From: Gaertneriomyces semiglobifer
Taxonomy: Eukaryota; Chytridiomycota; Chytridiomycetes; Spizellomycetales; Spizellomycetaceae
DNA: 64,000 bases
NCBI GenBank assembly: GCA_025558075.1
Contig: JAHLKF010000020.1
Span: forward strand, 62,001 to 126,000
Direction of reading: 5' to 3'
Numbering within the stretch: the stretch's first letter is position 1; the number at the start of each line of letters is the position of its first letter. A program made the translations under genes and the position numbers. Below the pieces are notes generated by a model. It did no database searches. It saw only the letters and a program-made list of their open reading frames with translations, and was not told the DNA's origin. Positions 12,732-23,740 of this stretch are shown one piece after another.

Positions 12732-14063
12732 GATGAACGTGTGATGAGGTGTTTATTCCCTACTGCCAGCTCTCCCGCTTGTCCGTTCTGCTGGGTGTCC
12801 CTCTATGATTCCTCACTCCCATTCACTTCTGACGCACCACAGCTTCCATCCACTGTTCCTCAGTACCCGCTTAACGCCGCACGCCGCCGTCAACAGTACA
12901 CTCTGAGAGCAGGATAATCGCTTGAAAGATGTTTCGATGGGGGAAAGCTCGCTTTGTACGTGTTTTCCGAGTTCAACTGTTGAACCTTTCAAAATTCAAA
13001 AGGTTTCACATGCAACATGAATGTGAAGCACCCGACAAACTAACTACTCTCTCGTTCGCTTAGGTTGGTTGGTCCAACTTTGACCGGTTCACAAGGCACA
13101 CCAATGTTTTGATCAAGATGACAAAAACCAAACCGTTTTTGAGTAGGTCAATGACAACACTGCAACAAACGCGAGACTTTTTTACCCGCACTCGTATCAT
13201 CATCAGCGAGAGCGGGCCATCGAGCCAGTTATCTCACGAAGGAGGATATCATTACTGGTAGTATATGATGGTGGCTGCTGGATGGCTTTGTATGTGGCTA
13301 GGAACGGACGGGAGAGATGGCGGGGCCATACATCTGCGATTGCATGACGGGGTTGGTACCATAGCAAACCTGTCATCTCGTTACGGTAGATTCCTGCATC
13401 GTTCAAGATCTAAGCATCTCATATGGAGGATCTTAAGATTGGAGTCTCTATGAGTAGTGCGATAGGACATCTGTTCCCATTGGTAGCCGTTTACACTATT
13501 GCTGGACCTTGCTCCAACCATCGTTAAGCATCCTAACCCGTTCAGCTGCTCATCTTTGGCGCTGCGGGTAGGGGCCAGCTTTCGATATCGACACCTATAA
13601 AGATACCAGGACTTGAGTGCTGCTCGCCAATCTCGCTACAGAAGGCGGGCATGAGTTTTGCGAACATGCAAACACAGACAATGTGACGCCACACGGGGAC
13701 AAAGAACGAACAGAGAGAAATTATGAGATAAATTGTTGGGAAACCGGTACCTCGACTAGAAGGAAACGAAGAGAAGCCAAAGGAGGAGGACTCGAAACCA
13801 GGCAAACGCAACGCGAACGATTCTAGCAAAGGCTCTCCTGGTGCCCGGCTCGACGGGGTCAAAGGTCAAAGGACTCTCCCGCCGTTTCGATCATCATTTG
13901 ACGTCGCGCGGGATGCGTTCTTTGGGTGATTTCAGCGTGAGCGAATGCACATTCAATTCAGAGTTTGCATATGCAACGCACAGGATCACCGCTTGGGTGG
14001 ATACCATATGCTGCGAATATCTCAGTCTCCCAGTCCAATAACCGCCATTGCATTCCCTTTTAT
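12732..14063. other. Intergenic region of about 1.3 kb, no gene supported
   Basis: It holds the upstream side of the SMP gene and the 3' side of the peptidase gene. Small inverted repeats are visible, for example GTTCAAC-T-GTTGAAC near 12972 followed by an AACCTTT/AAAGGTT arm pair. The open frames in it look random. Confidence 0.45.
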
Positions 14064-17000
14064 CTAAGAACACTCAAAAATGCGCGCCACACACACTTCA
14101 AACTCCTCGACAGTCTTTCGCGACCGCAACCCATGTCCCTCCGTCTCATACAACATGAGCTTAAAAAACCTCTCTCGCTCCCCCTCCTCATTCGCATCTC
14201 TTTCACTGTCGCTTTTCCCAGGCTCACATCCCCCCTCACGATCCACACGTTCCAGCTCTCCCACAACCCCCTGCACACCCTTCCACAACACATTATCATC
14301 CCTCTTTCCATGCACAAACAACAAACTTTCTGCACCCCTCTCTTCGGTCTCACACCGTCGGCGTATCAATCCCCTCTGCACATCTCCCAATTTCAGAATA
14401 TCAATGATACTCGCCCGGGTATACGGGTCCATTGGATCATCCGAGATCATGGGATCATTGGAGATCGAGTTGGGAATGCCCAAATATCGTTCAGTGTACC
14501 CCGCATCATACCACCTCCAATCACACACAGGCGCACCCGCTACACTCTTACGTATCAAACTCGGGTACTTGAGGTACATCAGCAGCGAGAGGAAGCCGCC
14601 ATAGGACCATCCGAGGGTATAGACTCTTGTCACGTCAATCTCTGTATGCCGGGTTTGGCCGTCGGTATGTGAAGCCGCGGTGAGGAAGGGGAGGAGATCG
14701 GTGGTGGGTGTGATATGAAGGGATCGGATATCAAAGATGGGATTCGAGTCATCTGTGTCGTCGTAGGGCCAAACGTTATGACCCGTTTGAGGGTTTTCAA
14801 CAGCTGAACGAGGAGTGGTGGTGCCCGCACCATGTACGAGAAACACTAACGTTTCAATCCAATCCCGAATCTCCACGGTTCCCAAACCTCCATAGGTACC
14901 ACTTCCTTCTCCATTGTGTGCGGTTTGCTTTTGGTACTTGACCCCTTGCTCAAACTCTCTGCCGCGTTCACTGGTGCCTCGGTTATCCACCAATACCACA
15001 TTCAACCCCAAAGAATTCCAAAGCGCGACACGCGCGTGACGGGGGTACGTATATGTATTCGTGATGGTGGATATCGTTGGGCCGCCATACATCTGCAAAA
15101 TCGTGGGGCGCGGGGATGGTGATGGTGGTGATTGCGGTGATTGTGTGGATGTGGTAGTAGAGTTAGTAGCGGGGTAGAAACACCCGTAGATGAGGAGTCC
15201 AGCCGAGTTGCGAAATCGAAAGACTTTGGGTTTGGAGAGGGGTATCAGTTCATTGAGGGCTTCTTTGGCGCGACAGAGGGCGGTGAAGGCCGTCCATTGC
15301 GCCGGTTGAATCTGGCACACCAATTTTGCGCCGTTGACTCCATGTTTGTAATCAGACGCTGCCGTAATGCCACAACCAGACGAAGAGGAGGAGGGTGACG
15401 CATCCGCAAGCGTCAAGATGTCGATTCCGTACTCTGAGAGATGACTCCATTGGTCCACCACCATCACCTCTGATTTCCCTCCTTCGTATTGTAGTAAGGG
15501 GTGGAACGTAAAATGATGGGATATCCCTCGTTTGGTCAATCGCACAAGACTTGCGTCACATCCCGAATCCACTGGTGGCTTTTGAGTATAGTCCACACGA
15601 AACACCCCCGTCTCACCCACATCCCACCTCGCGTGCGCATACACCCATCCCCGATTAACATCGACGTAAATGGGAGAGTCCATCACGGTGTACGGGCCAG
15701 AGGTTAACGGTGTGATGGTGGGTTGGGGGTAGACGGTGGTATATGCCTTTCCGTTACGGATGACCGAGGCAGATGGAACAGACTGGGTCGGAGCAAGTGG
15801 ATCAAAACTGCCAATGTACAAGTGCCGAAACCCGGTGCAATCGCTTGTGAAAGTGAATCGTATCTCCAGGTCGTGGGTCTGCGGATTCAACGTGCCCGAT
15901 ACCGAGGCTTTGGAGGAAAGCCACAGTGAGATACAATCCGTGGCGGTGATCCAATACGATGTCTGTTCCTCGTACAGGACAAACACTTGTTTCTCAGTTG
16001 TGCTGGGATCAACATCTTCGCCAGCGGCCTCTTGCTCTTTGCACTCTTGAAAGCTCTCCAGCGGCACAAGTACGATCACTCCACGTTCTTGGGCCCGATC
16101 CAAGCCCCACACCCAAACGCCGTCATACCCGCCCACCCACCCGACGCGCGGTAAATACTCTATCCAGTCAAACCACGCTTTCAAAGCACACCTAAGCCGT
16201 CTCCTCACTTTCATATCCTCTGCAAACTCTACCACCTCCAAGACAGAAGTCGCATTGGCAGTCCCGGCTTTCGGGTAATAATGGACTCTTCCCTCTCCAT
16301 CACTATCATGGTCTTTATCATGACCACCTCCCGAAGTGGTCGTGGGCAGGTACACCTTTTCCACCCGACTCAGATCCGTTCGTAAATGCAACATCCGCGG
16401 AGCACGGTCTTGTGTCCGATCACGCCTGTAGACGGTGGTGGACTCGGTATCCCACCACCAACTCCTATACCTCCGAAACTCCTCTTGCATGACAAACTCG
16501 ACGTCTCCACAGGTCTCGTCCGGTTGACTATGTGTCACCCGTCGGAGATTCCCCTCCAGATCGCAACAATAAATATCTCGTTTGGCCGAGAAGCCAATCC
16601 ATACTTGGCTCTTTTCTCGATCGATTTCGTCATGGGTTGACGGGAGGGTGGTAACCGAGACGCTATGCACGGGCGTCGGTGTTTGTATGCGTCTCGGTAT
16701 TGTGGAACTCGCAGGAGTCAGCGAGAAGAGACGGCCGTTGCAGACAAAGAGAATGAGCGGCAGGGAGTTGTAGAAAGTGAGGGCGTACTCTGTGATGGGA
16801 TATGGTAGTTCAATGTGGAATGTGGGCGTCAGTAAGGGTGTCCATTCTCGGATAGGTGGAGGGGGAGGATTCAATGTTATTGCATCTGAAAGGTTATCTG
16901 TTACTGCATCTGTAAGAAAAGGAGATGGTTGGTGAATGAACGTTAATGGAGGTCATCCATTCCGCCGACTCCAAGTCCGTCCTGCCGCGAGAGGTCTCAT

Positions 17001-17344
17001 ACCCAAATGCCATCCAAAGACATTGTACCACTGGTCACACCTCGCACTCGCTTGTAATGTGAACAAAGTACCTACCCACCGGTCGTTATGACACCGTCCT
17101 TTCTTCGCACGTCCACACTATACAGGGTAGCGATCCTCGACCTCGTATGGCGCGGGTCCGACCCAATGAAATAGACTTTTCCATCGCGGTGCTCGAATGC
17201 CATTGCCGAAAAGGGAGTGTGATGGGCGGTGGAGGCATGAAAGTGCCTGATGCGGGCGCGTAAGCGGTCGGTGTGCTTGTTGGTCGCGTTGGCGGGAAAC
17301 GACGAATGCGGCGGCATGCTTGTCAACGTCGAATATTGGTGCAT
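14064..17344 (-). CDS. Dipeptidyl-peptidase 8/9-like serine peptidase (S9B), two exons
   Basis: Cleaves X-Pro dipeptides from peptide N-termini in this family. No signal peptide or membrane anchor is visible, so a cytosolic DPP8/9-type enzyme is more likely than a vacuolar DPP IV. The large exon (16885-14064) holds a beta-propeller region and a C-terminal alpha/beta hydrolase with nucleophile motif GWSYGG (near 14600), Asp in GKRDDNV and His in EGHGLR. A MYGGP motif and DNRGTSERG precede the nucleophile, as usual for S9 enzymes. The first exon (from 17344) encodes the expected start of the propeller. The exact donor is unclear: the phase requires GTGGGT at 17079 or a nearby site, while the better-looking GTAGGT at 17075 is out of phase. 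Length is about 1028 aa, longer than the usual 850-900. Two acceptors 24 nt apart are discussed in the findings. Confidence 0.88.
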
Positions 17345-17975
17345 ATGAGTGTTTGGGCTTGCTGTTATCCGCTCTCAAGCAGCATGAGCATTGAGTTACC
17401 TGCCTGCCCTCTCCTTCGTATGTATATGTACCTTTGTATATAAGCATTGAATGAACACTTCTTAGCGGACATGACCTAAACCGCGAACGCGCAAGTGGCA
17501 CAGTTTTGTAATTGTTTGTTGGGCGCATGCTCATGCTGATCTTAATTAAATTGATTATCATAATGTTATGAGTTAACGAGTTCATTAATAGGCATTATTT
17601 AAATTTAGGTATGAGCCAAGACGTTCCTATCCATTATTGCTCCTTCTCTCTCATATGCAGTTAGCGCTGGTTGCCTTCTATATATCTAATTTACAATCAT
17701 ATCAATGCGTTGCATGCAAGCCTCTCCTTTCGCAAACGACCACCTCAGAACAGCACGTGGATTTAGCACGTGAATAGCATTGACACCCTCGTGACTCTCG
17801 TGACCCAATCATCTCGGCTAAACTGAATTGCCCAAGAAAAAAGCCCATTTGGCTGTGCGTCGGGTAAACATTCACGCGACAGTTTGCGTTTTGCGTTGCA
17901 ATTTGGTTATTCCTATGCAATGCAATGGCTTTCTTTGCATGCATGCATGTGCAGCTGGCTATCTATTATTACTAC

Positions 17976-17998
17976 GGGGGGGGGGGGGGGGGGGGGGG
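17976..17998 (+). repeat. Homopolymeric G tract (23 nt)
   Basis: Twenty-three consecutive G residues on the + strand, about 330 nt upstream of the acyltransferase ATG and 200 nt upstream of its TATA box. The length may be affected by sequencing error. Confidence 0.85.
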
Positions 17999-18202
17999 CA
18001 CACACGAGTGATAGTATATGATCTGAGAGTGAATAGGAAGATAGCACAAGAACCAGCACCAGATCAGAGCAAATTGCAACACGGACAGACAGGAACAGGA
18101 ACAGAGCACAGATCGATGCAAAGTTATTGTTTGTTAGTGAGTGAAAGATTTAAATTATATTACCGGAGGTATTCGGAAAGAAAAAAACGGATATTCTTCT
18201 TG

Positions 18203-18210
18203 TATAAAAG
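18203..18210 (+). promoter_or_regulatory. TATA box of the acyltransferase gene
   Basis: TATAAAAG sits 120 nt before the ATG, placing the start site near 18235 and giving a leader of about 95 nt. Confidence 0.65.
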
Positions 18211-18329
18211 GGAGTGAGTGCGTGGGAGATATTGAGAGAGGGGGATCAATCAAGCTGAGAAGAGAGTGGATAGCTTCGATCGAGAGACATAGAGTGAATT
18301 AGCCTCATACCAAGCATCTACTTTCAAAC

Positions 18330-19990
18330 ATGCCCGTCAAGGTCGAACGGGTCACGCCGCATGGCGTCCTCTCAAAGCGCAACATACACGGCGATGACAA
18401 CGACACCAAGAAGCAACTGTCAAGTACGACGACGACTGGCAATGCCGTGCAGCACCACACGTCGCAAGACAAAAAGGACTACCTCTCCGGCAATGACAAC
18501 CTCTTTCTGCTGCTCGAAGACCCGTTTCACACCATGAATGTCGTCGGCATCTACTATCTCAGCTCCGTCTTGACCGCGGACCGTCTCAGAGACCATCTCG
18601 CTGGTTTCGCCCGTGATTTCGGTAGAACAACCAAGAAATTGGCCGATCCGCAAGACGGCACCTTTGCGAGCTTGGTCGATAGGCCGTACTTTGTAGATTG
18701 TGATTTCAATGTCGACGATCATTTCACTGTCCTCGACTTGGGTGAGTATGCGTTTTCTTGTGAGAAAGTGTAGAACAACCTATCAATCGTCGTGCTCATT
18801 CATTCACATGAACAGGTAACCAGGATGTGCAAGATGTCGCCTCATCCCTTATTTCACGCCATTTACCGCGCAACAAGCCTCTTTGGCACGCTTACTACAT
18901 CCGAACAAACACCAACTCTAACGTCCTCATCTACGTGGCTCACCATGCCCTCGCCGACGGACAAGGCTTCGTCAAAGCCATGCTTGCCTACGCCATCAGC
19001 GACGGCGGTCGCATCCCCGCCCAGTACAACGCCGGCAACCACATTCAAAAGCCGCAACCCAAACACACCTCCTTTAAAACACGCGCTAAACATTATGGAG
19101 CATACATCCTGGCCGTGCTCTACGGACTCTACATTTACATTTCGACGTACGCTTTCTTTTTCGCGTCCATGCTCGTCAGACCGCGCACGTCCCTCCGCCA
19201 CACCTCACCGACCGCGAAAAAGCAAGTCGCGTGGAGCACCGCCATTCCCCTGTCCGCCATCAAGCACATCAAAAACCACTACAGCGTCACCGTCAACGAC
19301 GTTCTGACCACCTGCGTCTCCGAAGCCCTTCACCGATTCATCAGCGAACACGCTGATATCTCTGGCAAAGTCGACAAGACCTTTTGGATGCTCATCCCCA
19401 CCTCCATGCGACGACCCACCGATTTCCGGCCATCCAACCAGACCAGCGGATACATCACGCCCTTGCCCAACCATGCCGCTCTCCAAACATCCCTCATCGC
19501 CCGGTTACGCGCCACACACGCAACACTCACCACCAAAAAATCGTCTCCCGAGGCCAAACTCAACTATATCCCTCAACCCTTGCTCTACCGCTTCCCCGCG
19601 CTCTTTCTGACAACGTGCGCGTGGATCATGAACAGGTTTACGGGCGAGTTGCACGGCGTGATGACCAATGTCCCTGGTCCTGCCGAGCGTATCCAGATGT
19701 GTGGTGTCGACATTGAACGCGCGGTGGCGTGTATCCCTCTTGCGGGCGTGCAAGGCGGGGTCAGTTGGAGCGTGTTGAGTTACGATGGGGAGGTGGGTGT
19801 GAGTGTCATTATGGATGAGGTTGAAACCGACGAGACGGCGTTCGCACCGGGGAGGGCAAAGCGGATTGTCAAGATTTTCGAGAGTGTCGTGGACGAGTTA
19901 AGGGAGTGTGTGGAACGCGAGGAACTGGAGCGGGAGCGGGAGGAAAAGGAGAAGGCCGTCTTGGAGCCTGTGGATGCGGACACTCAATAG
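18330..19990 (+). CDS. Wax-ester synthase/diacylglycerol acyltransferase (WS/DGAT) family protein, two exons, 528 aa
   Basis: Transfers an acyl group from acyl-CoA to a long-chain alcohol or diacylglycerol in this family, forming neutral lipid. Exons are 18330-18741 and 18816-19990; the 74-nt intron has a GTGAGT donor and AACAG acceptor, and the splice keeps phase. The catalytic HHxxxDG motif reads HHALADG near residues 180-186. A hydrophobic segment rich in Tyr/Ile/Phe follows near residues 240-265 and may anchor the protein to the ER or a lipid droplet. The C-terminal half has the TNVPGP motif and the GGVSWSVLSYDG signature of the family's second domain (DUF1298). The tail is Glu/Arg-rich and probably helical. 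The N-terminal 50 residues are polar and poorly conserved-looking. Substrate preference cannot be read from sequence. Confidence 0.88.
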
Positions 19991-20302
19991 GGTGCTTTTT
20001 TGCGGACGATTCCCTGCTGCGTTTTTTTTTTTTATTCTTTTTCGCTTAGAAGCGTGATATATTGATATATCCTCAACGTACTTTTAATACCTATATAGTT
20101 TATTTAGTGTATCGCTCATTACAAGTTATATTCATCCCAGTATCCAGTACACTGCCATTCTATGTCATTGATATCAAGTTTATTTAGAATAACACAACTC
20201 ATTCATCCATGTATTTGAACTATCATCAACAAAAATCTAACCCATTCTCGCATTCATGCACGTATCAAACTACCCTCAACAAAACGCTAACCCATTCTAA
20301 CC

Positions 20303-20986
20303 CTACTGCGGAGCCGCCACCGCTCCAAAATACTCCTTACTAGCCTTCGGATCCGCCTTAATCGTCCTTCCCCCTTTCTGCCACCCGGCCGGACACACCT
20401 CCCCAAACTCTTCATGAAACCTCAACGCCTCCACCAACCTCACATACTCACCCACCTCCCTCCCAATCCCATTATCATTCACATGTGCAATCCTCAGAAT
20501 ACCGTGTGGGTCGATGATGAACGTGCCACGTAGGGCGACACCAGCGTCTTCGCCGTCTTGGATGAGGACGCCGTAGGAGGTGGAGAGGGATTTGGTGATG
20601 TCGGAGAGGAGGGGGATGGAGAGTGTGCCGACACCACCTTGGGAGCGGGGTTGGGATGTCCATGCGAGGTGGGAGTAGATTGTGTCGGTGCTGGCTGCTA
20701 GGACTGTGGTGTTGAGCGAGGCGAATTTGTCTGCGAGGTCGTTGAAAGCGATGATCTCGGTTGGACAAACAAACGTAACTAAATAAAAAAAATGTGTTAG
20801 TTAATTAATCAGAGTGCGGGTGTGAGCTAATGGAACTCGTTTATCTTTTTACTTACAGTCCATGGGGTAGAAGAATAAAACAACGTATTGTCCTTTATAA
20901 TCACTCAACGAGATGGTTTTGAATTCCCCATTGTGGAGGGCTTTGAGTGTGAACGCCGGTGCGGGTTTACCAATCACTGGGGCCAT
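20303..20986 (-). CDS. TSA1: Typical 2-Cys peroxiredoxin (Tsa1/PRDX1-2 type), two exons, 201 aa
   Basis: Thiol peroxidase that reduces H2O2 using thioredoxin, and can act as a chaperone when over-oxidised. Exons are 20986-20857 and 20778-20303; the 78-nt intron (GTAAGT, TTTAG) splits the Phe codon just before the peroxidatic site FTFVCP (Cys48). The resolving Cys lies in VCPAGW (Cys172). The GGVG segment and C-terminal KEYF, the eukaryotic features linked to sensitivity to over-oxidation, are both present. No targeting sequence is visible, so the protein is likely cytosolic. A TATA box lies about 100 nt upstream. Confidence 0.95.
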
Positions 20987-21083
20987 CTTTGACTTTCTCT
21001 ACTTGTGATCGTAGTAACTTGCTGTTCTGGACGCTTTTGCTTGTGATTTGATCTGATGAGGGAGGGAACGAACACACACACGA

Positions 21084-21093
21084 CCTTTTATAT
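21084..21093 (-). promoter_or_regulatory. TATA box of the peroxiredoxin gene
   Basis: The minus strand reads ATATAAAAGG, about 98 nt before the ATG at 20986. Confidence 0.6.
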
Positions 21094-21672
21094 CCCTCCC
21101 ATTTTCAAATCTCTCATCCCATCCCATCCTTTCCCATCCTATAAAACCGATGCATACATCACACGTATTTGTCACCCAACAATCCATCCCACTCCGTATC
21201 GAACCTCTCCACTCCCTCTCCGGCTCATCGCAGCCAATCAACTGGTTCAAGTTCATGTTATAAAAAATGTTTGACGCGGTGGGAAGAGCGGAGCTGACGG
21301 AGCGAAAGGTCATGTCCGCGGGGGACCGATGATTGGTTGGGACGCGCTTTGGTATGTGTGGGAGCGGGGCCGCCAAAATGCCGACGCCAAAAAGAAAGTT
21401 TATAATTTTAACCAAAGTAATATTTAATGATTGATAGCGGGGGGTTTTGGTGATGGCGAGAGTGAGAGTGATGTGAGTAAAGGGGATTGGTCAGACGGAA
21501 AACCTGCACTTTTACATGTATACGGTTGCGGCGTTGGAGAAACACCGCTACGAACATCCACTTTTGAGTGATGACTACAGTACACATTCACGATTCATTC
21601 ACAACATATATTACAAAACAAAACGTAAAATCTGAACTACCATATCACACACACCCATTCAACAAGCGTTAA

Positions 21673-22305
21673 CTATCGAACGCAAACCCCCGCCTCAACA
21701 AACTCCACATTCACCCGTCCGCTTCTCGCTACCGCACTGCTCCACCTCCCCGCCCACCCCGGCCCCACCCGTCCCGCAGCCTCCACACTCTCCCACACAT
21801 CAAACCCCTCCTCGTCACTCAGAACCACGCGTTTGGCATGTACACTTTTCGACGAACACGGACATTGGGGGATGGCGTATCCGTCTTCTTCGGATTGTAC
21901 GTGTATCCATGATCCAATATGAGTGTCATCTCGTCTTGCGGTGTTGGCAGGTAGTGAGACGTTGTCGTCACGTGGTTGTGTAATAAGTAGATGCGGGTCG
22001 TGGGAGATGGAAAGGGAGTCTGTGCTGGGTGTTAAGGTTTCTTCATCGCTCTCGTTCTCGATTGTTTTCTCACTTGCACATTCCGAGCTGGTCACACTCT
22101 GTATATGACTGACATTGGTATTGTTGGTGGTGGTGTTATCATTGGTCGTGCGTGGTTTGTCAAAGAGGAATCGCGGAAGAAACGGGGACACAGACAACGA
22201 AGACGAGAGGTGTTTCCCAAGTCCCATATGTGTTCCGGCTAACGATACCGAGGTGCGTGAAACGGTGACGGGGGGTTCAAAGTATTCTTCCTCGATCAGT
22301 GACAT
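21673..22305 (-). CDS. Hypothetical protein, 210 aa
   Basis: I do not recognise this protein. A single open frame starts at ATG 22303-22305. The middle is Ser/Thr/Asn/Asp-rich and looks disordered. The C-terminal 80 residues are more ordered, with GSWIHVQSEEDGYAIP and DEEGFDVWESV segments that could be short binding motifs. No signal peptide or membrane helix is seen. An A/T-rich TATATAT element lies about 100 nt upstream. It could be a spurious frame; the ATG and compositional continuity are the only support. Confidence 0.5.
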   Translation of the reverse strand: MSLIEEEYFEPPVTVSRTSVSLAGTHMGLGKHLSSSLSVSPFLPRFLFDKPRTTNDNTTTNNTNVSHIQSVTSSECASEKTIENESDEETLTPSTDSLSISHDPHLLITQPRDDNVSLPANTARRDDTHIGSWIHVQSEEDGYAIPQCPCSSKSVHAKRVVLSDEEGFDVWESVEAAGRVGPGWAGRWSSAVARSGRVNVEFVEAGVCVR

Positions 22306-23740
22306 TCTCGGTTGAAAACTCTACTTCAAAAAACCGGTTTCGCACACACTTTCTTCTAAACGATATGAGGAGGAGAGCAATGCACGCTTTCACCTCACCA
22401 TCCCCAAATATATATGCTTCCTACAATTCAATTCATGTATTAAACTGTTCGTTTGCTCCGTCTCACTCACTCGCACGCCATTTCACGCGATGTGCACTTA
22501 TCAATTGAGATTTGACAGATTCGAGTATCAATAACGAGGATCATCACTCGCACCCCACATACTAACTGCACATGCATCTATGATAGTATCCCTCACGATG
22601 GTTACATAAATGTATATATACGTGCACGTTGGTTGGGCGGTCGTATATATACCGCTTGGTTCATCCCATCATTTGGCAGGTACAAATATGTGATCCAGTT
22701 AACGTTACCTATTACTCGCACGGCCCAGAATCTAGAAACGTGGTGAATTCGCAAACCTCTTTGATATCCCATGCACACGAAATCGTGAGTATGATACTAC
22801 ATGTACATCCCACAGGCTCCGCGCAACACAGAAGTCTGTCGTAACTTATTCATATTCAATGATTCCCGCGAGCACACTGAATTTTCTCAACTCATGCCAT
22901 TCTGATCGTGTCCCACGTCCCAATGTCTCCACGCTCTGCATAATGCATTCTCCCCCCCCTGACTGTGCCACTCTCACGTGACGGTGATTGCCGAGCGACG
23001 GGAGGCGAGTGTCTGTGGGCAAGTTAAACAAGTGGCAGCCAACACAACGCAACTGTTGATCGCAACTTGCAGAACCCTGTCTGTGGGAAAGCGGGGGAAC
23101 ACAAGGGGTGGTTGATTTTAGTATCCATTATATATATATATATATATCTATACGGAGGGGAGCGAGTGGGGCTCCTTACGACTGGTGCTGTCTTTTTGTT
23201 TTCTTGAGGGGGTTGATCGGTTGCAAAAACGAACTCTCTGGGCGATTTGTCGGTCTTTTGGTTGGTGTTCATTTTTTGCGGTATCGTCTTACCACTGCAC
23301 TTGTGTGTGGAGACAAAGAAGAGAGGTGTACATAGTGTGTGGTCCTTGAAACGGTGATTGGAAGGAGGAACTCACACTTTTGGTTGGAATAATATCAGTA
23401 AAGAAGTTTGGTGGTTCCGGGAGAAATAAACGACTGAAGGCCGTTTTCCTGTTTATCGATCTTGTACGAAACAAGTGGATCATTGATTCTGGTGTGTAAG
23501 AACTAGTGCAACCACACACACCCGATTCCCAGAGGATTCAATGCTCCTTTGATCGGCTTGTACCCATCGTTTGTCTTCGTCTTTTTTTCCTGTAGACTCT
23601 TAAGAGTCACAAAGAAAAACGAAAACACCGTATACCGTATATCCGTTTTTTTGAAAATCGGATAAACCACACCTGGGAGTAAGAGGTTTTGGGAAAAAGA
23701 AAACGCTGTTTAAATCTCAAACGACGGTGAAAGGAAAAAA
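22306..23740. other. Divergent promoter region upstream of RPB1, about 1.4 kb
   Basis: No gene is supported. It contains a TA microsatellite, and an A-rich stretch directly before the RPB1 ATG. No clear TATA box was found close to the RPB1 start. Confidence 0.55.
23129..23147. repeat. TA dinucleotide microsatellite
   Basis: About 9.5 copies of TA, roughly 600 nt upstream of the RPB1 ATG. Confidence 0.85.

Larger units (their letters stand above)
17345..18329. other. Intergenic region between divergent peptidase and acyltransferase genes
   Basis: This is a shared promoter region of about 1 kb. It contains short GCATGCATG runs near 17936-17950, a 23-nt G tract (17976-17998) and a TATA box on the + strand. 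No coding frame is convincing. Confidence 0.6.

Noticed and set aside
13542..13862. A 106-codon minus-strand frame upstream of the SMP gene's left neighbour
   Set aside because: Composition looks random and no splice or promoter signal supports it.
20475..20768. A 97-codon His/Pro/Arg-rich frame on the same strand as the peroxiredoxin
   Set aside because: It is a shifted frame of the peroxiredoxin second exon, whose active-site motifs are complete.
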